This document shows positions 13,849 through 20,293 of a stretch of 23,196 nucleotides of DNA, piece after piece. Made by a program: the position numbers and the translations under genes. The stretch's first letter is position 1, and each line of letters starts with the position of its first letter. This DNA comes from an uncultured Collinsella sp. (GTDB taxonomy: Bacteria; Actinomycetota; Coriobacteriia; Coriobacteriales; Coriobacteriaceae), in contig URBP01000023.1 in assembly GCA_900546105.1 (NCBI GenBank), positions 1-23,196 on the forward strand. The letters run 5' to 3'. Below the pieces are notes generated by a model. The model saw only the letters and a program-made list of their open reading frames with translations, was not told the origin of the DNA and did not search any database.

Positions 13849-14098
13849 ACTAGAGTTTTGGTCACAAAAAGACTTATATTTCGCCTTGGAGGGGCCTTAA
13901 AAATGCTATCTAGAATAAGTTGTTTCGGAAAATGGACAGTCAACTTACATTCGGCACATAGAGACCGATTTTTACCTACTAAAGTCCCTGATAAAGCTGT
14001 TTATCAAAGCGGGTGTGCTTAGCGACTTGAGCCTCACTATCGATTATCTGAAAAAACTTGTTCTGGGTATCATTTTAAAGTCGTCCGGAGCAACAAAA
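13849..14098. other. AT-rich spacer with a candidate 39-codon reading frame
   Basis: This 250-nt stretch is clearly more AT-rich than its flanks. The only coding candidate is a 39-codon frame on the plus strand at 13903-14022, whose ATG has a good GGAGGGG ribosome-like tract 9 nt upstream. Its product would be basic and Cys-containing (starts MLSRISCFGKWTVN) and is not recognised. It may equally be untranslated or a remnant. Confidence 0.4.
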
Positions 14099-14129
14099 TC
14101 GGCCCCCGTTTCGTGAAAACGGGGGCCGA
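14099..14129 (-). terminator. Intrinsic terminator of the serC-serA operon
   Basis: TCGGCCCCCGTTT and AAACGGGGGCCGA form a perfect 13-bp stem with a 5-nt loop. On the minus strand TTTTG follows. It starts 39 nt past the serA stop. Confidence 0.85.
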
Positions 14130-14168
14130 ATGGGCTTCGTGGTCTGTCTGGCAGGATTGGCGCCGGCG

Positions 14169-15332
14169 CTATTTAATCACGCGCACACGATACATCGACG
14201 GAATTTGCTTAAGTGCCTCGATCGTGCTGCCGTCCAGGTGCTCATCGGTGTCGAACATGGTGTAGGCGTTCTCGCCAGCGGACTCGTTGGTCATGCGCTG
14301 CACGTTGGCGTTGTCCTTGGCGAGAATGGCCGTGATCTGGCCGATCATGTTGGGCACGTTGGCATGCAGGCAGGCAATGCGGCTTGCGGCGCGCGCCTTG
14401 CCCATGCTGCAGGCGGGGTAGTTGACGCTGTGCGCGATGTTGCCGTTTTCCAGGTAATCCTTGAGCTCGCTGATGGCCATGTCGGCGCAGTTGGCCTCGG
14501 CCTCGCCGGTGCCGGCGCCCGAATGCGTGGTGATAAACGTGTTGGGCATCTTGACGGTCTTGGGCGTGGCAAAGTCGCAGCTAAACCAGCTGAGCTTGCC
14601 CGCGCGCAGGGCGGCGTCGACGGCGTCCTCGTCAATGATGGTCTCGCGCGCGTAGTTGATGAGCACGGCGTCCGGGGCCAGCAGGTCGATCTGCTCGGTG
14701 CTGATCATGCCGATGGTATCGGCCTTGCTGGGCACGTGCACGGTGAGGTAGTCGCAGCCGCGGCACAGATCCTCGAGCGTGCCCACGCGCTGCACCTCGC
14801 GGCTCAGCACCCACGCGTGCTCGACGGAAATGAACGGGTCGTAGCCGTAGACGTCCATACCCAGGTCGACACAGGCGTTGGCGACCTTGGAGCCTACGTT
14901 GCCCAGGCCGATGACGCCGATGCGCTTGCCCTTGAGCTCGCGGCCCACAAAGGCCTTCTTGGCCTTCTCGGCATCGACCTGGATCTCGGGGTCGTCGGCG
15001 TTGTTGCGCACCCAGTTCATCGACTGCACGACGCCGCGGCTCGAAAGCACCAGCATGCCCAGGACGAGCTCCTTGACGGCGTTGCTGTTGGCACCGGGGG
15101 AGTTAAAGACGACGACGCCCTTTCTGGCGTACTCCTCGACGGGGATGTTGTTGACGCCGGCGCCGCAGCGGGCGATGGCGCGGATGCCCTCGGGCAGCTC
15201 GTAGCCGTGCAGGTCGGTGGAGCGCATCAGGATAGCGTCGGCCTCCTCGGCGGTGCCCACAAACTCGTAGCCTTCGCCAAACTCGACCTTACCGTCCTTG
15301 GTGATGTCGTCGATGGTTTTGATCTTGCGCAT
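14169..15332 (-). CDS. serA: D-3-phosphoglycerate dehydrogenase (short type with ACT domain)
   Basis: The 387-residue first enzyme of the phosphorylated serine pathway, oxidising 3-phosphoglycerate to 3-phosphohydroxypyruvate with NAD+. The catalytic domain has the substrate loop RCGAGVNNIP (55-64), the Rossmann motif GLGNVG (142-147) with Asp165 as NAD-preferring acid, Arg229 in NYARET and His270 in TTHSGAGTGEAE. An ACT domain fills about 318-387 (IACLHANVPNMIGQITAIL), the usual serine-feedback site. The intervening domain of long SerA proteins is missing, as in clostridial short forms. ATG 15332 has an AAGGAG ribosome site. It follows serC by 68 nt on the same strand and is closed by a terminator, so the two form an operon. 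Confidence 0.95.
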   Translation of the reverse strand: MRKIKTIDDITKDGKVEFGEGYEFVGTAEEADAILMRSTDLHGYELPEGIRAIARCGAGVNNIPVEEYARKGVVVFNSPGANSNAVKELVLGMLVLSSRGVVQSMNWVRNNADDPEIQVDAEKAKKAFVGRELKGKRIGVIGLGNVGSKVANACVDLGMDVYGYDPFISVEHAWVLSREVQRVGTLEDLCRGCDYLTVHVPSKADTIGMISTEQIDLLAPDAVLINYARETIIDEDAVDAALRAGKLSWFSCDFATPKTVKMPNTFITTHSGAGTGEAEANCADMAISELKDYLENGNIAHSVNYPACSMGKARAASRIACLHANVPNMIGQITAILAKDNANVQRMTNESAGENAYTMFDTDEHLDGSTIEALKQIPSMYRVRVIK

Positions 15333-15400
15333 GAAAAACTCCTTAGCAGGTTTGTCTAAACAGATGGTTTGAAGTGGCTGGTCGGCCCGCGGGTTGCGGG

Positions 15401-16525
15401 CTAGTTAGATCGCGGACTCAAACTATGCTGCGCTTCGAAGTCCTTCATGTACGAGGCCAGTGCCTGCACGTCTTCCATGGTTACGGCGTTGTAGACGCTG
15501 GCGCGCATGCCGCCCACCAGGCGATGGCCCTTGACGTTTTGAATCTGGTGCTCGGCCGCGCCCGCGACAAAGGCCGCGTCGAGCTCGGCGTCGCCGGTGC
15601 GGAAGGTGACGTTGGCGATGGAGCGGCTGTCGGGCTGCGCGGTGCCATGGAACAGTTCGCTGTGCTCGAGCAGGTCGTAGAGCAGGTTGGCCTTGGCCCA
15701 GTTGCGCTCGGCCATGGCGGCAAGTCCGCCGGTCTGCTCAACCCAACGGAATACCTTGCCGCACACGTAGATGCCAAAGGTGTTGGGCGTGTTGAGCATG
15801 GAGCCCTTGGCGGCCTCGGTCTTTAGGTCCATATACTGCGGCGTCTGCGCAAAGGCGGGGCCATCTGCGATGAGGTCGTCGCGCACGATGACCACGGTCA
15901 CGCCCGCGGCACCGGCGTTTTTTTGCGCGCCGGCGTAGATGAGCCCGTAGCGCTCGACGTCGAGCGGCTGCGATAAAAAGCAGCTCGAGACATCGGCGAC
16001 CAGCGGCACATCGCCGCAAGCGGGCAGCTCGTGGTACATGGTGCCAAAGATGGTGTTGTTCTGGCAGATGTAGACGTAGTCGAGCCCTTCGCCCGCAGCC
16101 TCGGCGGCAATGCGCGCGTTGATGTCGGCCATGTCGGGGATGCGGTCGAAGTTGGTGTCCTCGGAGCTCGCGAGCAGCACGGCCTCACCGTACTTCGCGG
16201 CTTCTTTGTATGCCCTGTTGGCAAAGTTGCCGGTCACGATGTAGCCGGCGCGGCCGCGGCGCATGAGGTTCATCGGGATGCCCGCAAACTGCAGCGTGGC
16301 GCCGCCCTGCAAAAACAGGACACGGTAGTTGTCGGGGATGCTCAGCAGGCGACGCAGGGTTGCCTCGGCGTCGTCGATAATCTGCTGGTACATACTAGAT
16401 CGATGACTCATTTCGAGCACGGACATGCCGCAACCGCGGTAGTCCATCATCTCGTCGGCGATCTCGGCGAGCACGCATGTAGGCAGTGCGGCCGGGCCAG
16501 CTGAGAAGTTGTGCACACGTGCCAT
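15401..16525 (-). CDS. serC: Phosphoserine aminotransferase
   Basis: The 374-residue PLP enzyme that converts 3-phosphohydroxypyruvate and glutamate to phosphoserine, the step after SerA. The opening HNFSAGPAALP, the MSHRS substrate loop (39-43), FLQGGATLQF (71-80), ADVSSCFLSQP around Asp178 and the PLP lysine Lys202 in YAGAQKNAG are all family marks. RVHNFSAGPA at the N-terminus fixes the start, and ATG 16525 has a GAGGGGAA ribosome site. Length is normal (about 360). First gene of the serC-serA operon. A clear phosphoserine phosphatase gene is not in the window, unless one of the histidine phosphatases serves. I see no confident promoter. Confidence 0.96.
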   Translation of the reverse strand: MARVHNFSAGPAALPTCVLAEIADEMMDYRGCGMSVLEMSHRSSMYQQIIDDAEATLRRLLSIPDNYRVLFLQGGATLQFAGIPMNLMRRGRAGYIVTGNFANRAYKEAAKYGEAVLLASSEDTNFDRIPDMADINARIAAEAAGEGLDYVYICQNNTIFGTMYHELPACGDVPLVADVSSCFLSQPLDVERYGLIYAGAQKNAGAAGVTVVIVRDDLIADGPAFAQTPQYMDLKTEAAKGSMLNTPNTFGIYVCGKVFRWVEQTGGLAAMAERNWAKANLLYDLLEHSELFHGTAQPDSRSIANVTFRTGDAELDAAFVAGAAEHQIQNVKGHRLVGGMRASVYNAVTMEDVQALASYMKDFEAQHSLSPRSN

Positions 16526-16660
16526 CTTCTAGTTCCCCTCGTAGTCGTTTGAACGTTCGGGATACTTTAGCACAGTGGAGCGCCGGACGCGACCGCATCA
16601 CGGTAAAACTCGAGTGCGCCGCTATGATTTACAGGATGGTTACATGGGGGAGGGGCGACC

Positions 16661-16843
16661 TTAGCTGATGGCTCGCATTCGATCTGCCTCGGTATTCGCT
16701 TGTTTCCAGGGACGCACGCGGTCGTTTACGATGCCATCGTAGCCGCGGGCGATGGATTGCTGGGCAGCCATATAAGCTTCATGGCGGTTGTCAATTACCG
16801 AGCCTGAAGTGTTTTGCAAGAATGGAACTTTTTCAATTGGCAT
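16661..16843 (-). CDS. Small hypothetical protein upstream of serC
   Basis: A 60-residue, soluble, charged and mostly helical protein (start MPIEKVPFLQNTSGSV, centre EAYMAAQQSIARGYDGIV, end with RPWKQANTEADRMRA). I do not recognise the family; size and composition would fit an antitoxin-like or regulatory protein, but no toxin-like partner is adjacent. ATG 16843 is preferred over an in-frame ATG 27 nt earlier because AGGGGG stands 7 nt before it, which also supports real translation. It reads toward serC, 135 nt away, and might share a transcript with it. Confidence 0.5.
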   Translation of the reverse strand: MPIEKVPFLQNTSGSVIDNRHEAYMAAQQSIARGYDGIVNDRVRPWKQANTEADRMRAIS

Positions 16844-17223
16844 GCAGAGCCCCCTGTATTGCTTGCCCATTCAATCTATATCGATGATAGCGTGCGGGCG
16901 CCTTACAGGATTGGGGCAAAGCGATGGGCGGTAAGAAAAACTTGGACCCCCAGCCGGCTGATCCGTGCATCTATGTTTACAATTGAATCATTTTGGCGGT
17001 GGTTTTGTTGCGCAATAAAGCGTGCTTGAACCATGGTCGACCTTTTAGGGAACTGTTCGCCGGGTGATAGTGACCGTCTGCAGAAACGGTTCCGTTGGAC
17101 ATCTTTGTTCTTCGAGTTGCGCAAGTCCCTCACGGTATGATTAAAAGCGCGTCGTGTCAGACCGGTGTCAATAAAAGGTCAGAAATGGCGGCATCGAATG
17201 CAATTACGGCATAGGGGATGCTG
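16844..17223. other. Spacer at the left edge of the helicase operon
   Basis: About 380 nt with no supported gene. A minus-strand frame at 16903-17133 has an implausible composition and no ribosome site. Base composition shifts here from GC-rich to AT-richer, which continues through the operon to the right. TATGAT near 17131 could be a -10 for that operon, but no -35 lies at proper spacing. Confidence 0.5.
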
Positions 17224-19377
17224 ATGAGCGAAGCGAACTACTTGGAGAGGCTGAAGAAAGCGCCTATCTCGGAGCTTAGTTTTGATGATGTGGGGCTAAG
17301 GCGTTTAATCCAGAATGCTGGTTTCTGCTACTTGCCCGATCTTTTGTCTCTTACCGATCAAGAGATAGACGCTCGTTTTGATGGCAGATATGCCGATTCA
17401 ATCATAAAGATGCGAGAGAAATATCATGCGGCCCCCGACACCTTCGCTGCTTCTATGCTCCAGCCTAAGATCGTGGAAAAAACGGCGAATCTGAAGGCTC
17501 CGCTGAAAGTTCGGCATCCTCACGAGCCAAAAGCTGGGGTAACGTCTTCGATTGAGCGATATGAATATGACCTGAGTTGTTCTTCGCCCGCGCGCTTCCA
17601 TGGACTGTTTTCAGCAAAGCTGGAGAAATTTGAAGAAAGAGCTCGAAGTGCCTTCAACGACCTTGACTCAAGGTCTGAAAACGTCATGGTTTATCAGGCA
17701 TTTGAGGAATTCTCGACAGACCTTGATGAACTCAGTGCTGCTTTTGAAAAGCTGATTAAATCCTATCCGACAAATCCCCGTTTTGTTTTGATGCTGATTG
17801 ATAAGTACCTGCCGAACGCTTTTATGGTTTATGTTGCAGACAAAGCGCGCAGGGTTTTCAACGAACATAACCTATGGGGTAATTTCTTCGCGAGTCTTGG
17901 CATTTGCGACAGTAACGTCCAAGGGCTTGTAAAACATATTTTTATAAAACATGTTGAAGAGCGTGGAATGCCTTTGTACGGCCGCGACGAGGAAGTTAAT
18001 CACTACTTTTATACTGCACTTCTCCATGGAGGTTTATCGGAAGACTCTTGGTCGAATCTGTGGGAGAAATTACTTCCGCTTGCGCGGGAAGTTTCCCGAG
18101 GCGGCCTAGGTTTTGGCGGAGAGATGGACGGGCGATCCGTTCTTAGAGAGCTAAAGAATCCTGAGAGCAGATATGCTCCTGAAAAGGCTGTGTTTAACAT
18201 CCTTGAGAAGGCGCCCGTTTCAACTATTGCGCCACTCTTTGAGGCGTCCATGCGCGTGGCGGCCCAAATTGTTGACTCGAATAGGGTTAGAAGTGGCTAC
18301 ACGATGCTATCCAGCTTTGGCCTTCCAGAAGCCGCAATGCAGGCCCTTCGCGACAATCAGGAGCGAGCGCCGTCTTCGGCGGCTGGAGGAAAGGCCACTG
18401 CTTCGACACAAGAGCGGAGAAAAGACGCTCATCGATTGATCTATCTTCCGACTGCCAGTTTGCAACTGGATCTTTCTGAAGGCGTTGTCACTATGCGTTG
18501 GCCGCGTCAGCAGTTTCCACTGCATTTCGCTGGTGACAGGATTGACTATTATGTTGATGGCGAGCTTAAGGCAAGCTCTGAATTCGATATGAGCGTCGGG
18601 AAATGCATCCTAAATGCTGCCGGCTTTGCTATTGACCCTCGGGCGCGTTATGACGTAGAACTCAAGCTTATGCAAAAAGATGAGCATACGGGGGACTATA
18701 TCGAGCTTAGTTCGTTGAGCCAGACGTTTAGCAGGAACAAGCCTGGCTGTTTTGAATTCATAAAGGACGGCAAGGGCCTCTATCGCTTACGCGGCAAAAA
18801 CGAGCGGTTAACGAAAAAGCGCCGCATCGCCTACATCGTAAAAGATGGATACAAGATTATTCCCGGCCAGGGTATGAAAGCGGTCTCGGAGTACGAGACT
18901 TCTGGCGATTGGGGCGATAATCAAATCTTCATCTATGATGTAGAGCCCGGTTCGGCAGGTTCGGTCGTTGACGAGCTGACAGGCGAGGAAGTCGCCGTTT
19001 GGCAAGAGCGCTACGTCGCAAAGATATATAAGCACCGAATCATCGGAGAAACGAGCGACGGCGTTGACTTGTATGGACGTATTCCTAACGAGCTTGATAC
19101 AAACGCCGGCCTTCCCTCTGTGAGCATTGAGGCACTTGATGGCGCGGATGCGCTTAAAGATCTGGATATCGTTTGTTGCTGCGATGGTGAGCTGGTGTCG
19201 ATACCGCGTCGTGTCGTGTGTGAAGACGATACCGGTAATGTGGGTGCCGCAAGAATAGAGTTAGATCCGTCAAGGGCAAACCTTTTCAGTTGGCATATCA
19301 AAGAGTGCACCATAGAGGCGAGGCAGAAATCCGCCGGTGGCAAGGTCGTTTTCCGCTACCGATTCGCAAGAATTTAG
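17224..19377 (+). CDS. Large unknown protein of a helicase operon, HhH/RpoA-CTD-like N-terminus
   Basis: A 717-residue protein, function unknown. About residues 15-67 look like a helix-hairpin-helix unit of the RNA-polymerase-alpha-CTD type (ISELSFDDVGLRRLIQNAGF, then CYLPDLLSLTDQEIDARFDG), which would bind DNA or a protein partner. Residues about 120-400 are helical with no known motif. From about 403 on the sequence is rich in beta strands (YLPTASLQLDLSEGVVTMRW, VVFRYRFARI at the end), suggesting several immunoglobulin- or barrel-like modules. No catalytic motif, signal peptide or membrane segment is visible. ATG 17224 is preferred over ATG 17218 because AGGGGA stands 5 nt before it. The stop lies inside the start region of the next gene, and a giant helicase follows. 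Codon use is more AT-rich than in the serCA genes, a sign of horizontal transfer. Confidence 0.85.
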   Translation: MSEANYLERLKKAPISELSFDDVGLRRLIQNAGFCYLPDLLSLTDQEIDARFDGRYADSIIKMREKYHAAPDTFAASMLQPKIVEKTANLKAPLKVRHPHEPKAGVTSSIERYEYDLSCSSPARFHGLFSAKLEKFEERARSAFNDLDSRSENVMVYQAFEEFSTDLDELSAAFEKLIKSYPTNPRFVLMLIDKYLPNAFMVYVADKARRVFNEHNLWGNFFASLGICDSNVQGLVKHIFIKHVEERGMPLYGRDEEVNHYFYTALLHGGLSEDSWSNLWEKLLPLAREVSRGGLGFGGEMDGRSVLRELKNPESRYAPEKAVFNILEKAPVSTIAPLFEASMRVAAQIVDSNRVRSGYTMLSSFGLPEAAMQALRDNQERAPSSAAGGKATASTQERRKDAHRLIYLPTASLQLDLSEGVVTMRWPRQQFPLHFAGDRIDYYVDGELKASSEFDMSVGKCILNAAGFAIDPRARYDVELKLMQKDEHTGDYIELSSLSQTFSRNKPGCFEFIKDGKGLYRLRGKNERLTKKRRIAYIVKDGYKIIPGQGMKAVSEYETSGDWGDNQIFIYDVEPGSAGSVVDELTGEEVAVWQERYVAKIYKHRIIGETSDGVDLYGRIPNELDTNAGLPSVSIEALDGADALKDLDIVCCCDGELVSIPRRVVCEDDTGNVGAARIELDPSRANLFSWHIKECTIEARQKSAGGKVVFRYRFARI

Positions 19378-20281
19378 GCCTGTGTCCATCAGCGTTGATC
19401 ATGGGTGCGCTGTAGCTGAATATGGCTTCCAAGCGTGCCTTCCCATTGACATTGTGCGTGTTCAAGAAGAAGCCGATGCGACGGGCGAATGCGAGAATCT
19501 TAATTCTCTCAATGCGTGGGAGCGGTATGAAGTGAAGACGCTCCTAAAGGATGAGTTCTTGCACGTTCACATCCGGTCGAGAGAGGGCGGCAAAGAGACC
19601 GATGCTAAGCTGGCCCTTGCTGCAATAGACGTTGACATTCCAGAAAGGCTTGCGACTATTTCCGAAGAGCGTCCAATCTGTTTGGCAGATGCGTTGGAAC
19701 TCGGCCCCAGTGCGGCAAACTTTAAGATTATCTCCTATGGTTGGAGGTACAACAGGGCTGCGCTGGTGATGCTTGGTTCAAAACCCCTTTTCTTCAAGAA
19801 CCTCAAACAGCCTGGAGAATACGGATTTAATCTATTTAGACATGCAAGCCTCTTTCAACAGACTGACTATAGGTCATCTAGCCGTCTTCCTCTGAGGCTG
19901 TCCCTGTGCTATGGCGATGACGTATCAACGGGAGAGCTGATTCCAGCTTGGACCGATGTCCAAATGCTTGATTGTGCCGAGGGGCTCGGTATTAACGGCT
20001 GGAAGCTATCGCCGGGAGAATCCCTTGGATATGTTCTTCGGTTTGAAGGCAAGCCCTTGTGCGACATTCATTTCAGGTTCTTTAGGCGTTCTAAGTATAA
20101 GGAAAGAGACGAAAAGCCAATTGCTACGGCCTTTGCGGAAAAAGGCTCTGCGGAGGTCGCCCTTCCATCAAGCGTGGTAAGGCAGCTGGGCAACAAGAGA
20201 GAGGTCGCAGTTGAAATGTCACCGAGCGGCTTCTTTGGAGACCCTCGGCGAGAATACGCGACCAGTATCATTCTTAAATAG
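19337..20281 (+). CDS. Unknown second protein of the helicase operon
   Basis: A protein of 314 residues if the GTG at 19337 is used, or 299 from the GTG at 19382. I do not recognise it. It is soluble and beta-rich with alternating hydrophobic strands (AALVMLGSKPLFFKN, LGYVLRFEGKPLCDIHFRFF), charged, with no evident catalytic motif or transmembrane segment. Neither start has a good ribosome site, and it overlaps the 717-residue gene in the +1 frame by up to 41 nt, so translation is probably coupled, or the two frames may be halves of one longer protein. The stop is 12 nt before the helicase ATG. The three genes clearly form one transcription unit, and this protein is most likely a partner of the helicase. 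Confidence 0.75.
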   Translation: MARSFSATDSQEFRPVSISVDHGCAVAEYGFQACLPIDIVRVQEEADATGECENLNSLNAWERYEVKTLLKDEFLHVHIRSREGGKETDAKLALAAIDVDIPERLATISEERPICLADALELGPSAANFKIISYGWRYNRAALVMLGSKPLFFKNLKQPGEYGFNLFRHASLFQQTDYRSSSRLPLRLSLCYGDDVSTGELIPAWTDVQMLDCAEGLGINGWKLSPGESLGYVLRFEGKPLCDIHFRFFRRSKYKERDEKPIATAFAEKGSAEVALPSSVVRQLGNKREVAVEMSPSGFFGDPRREYATSIILK

Positions 20282-20293
20282 CAGGAGCAAATA

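Noticed and set aside
14130..15359. 409-codon plus-strand frame longer than serA
   Set aside because: Antisense to serA; Gly/Ala/Val/His-rich composition typical of high-GC shadows.
16903..17133. 76-codon minus-strand frame
   Set aside because: No ribosome site, atypical composition, no recognisable family.
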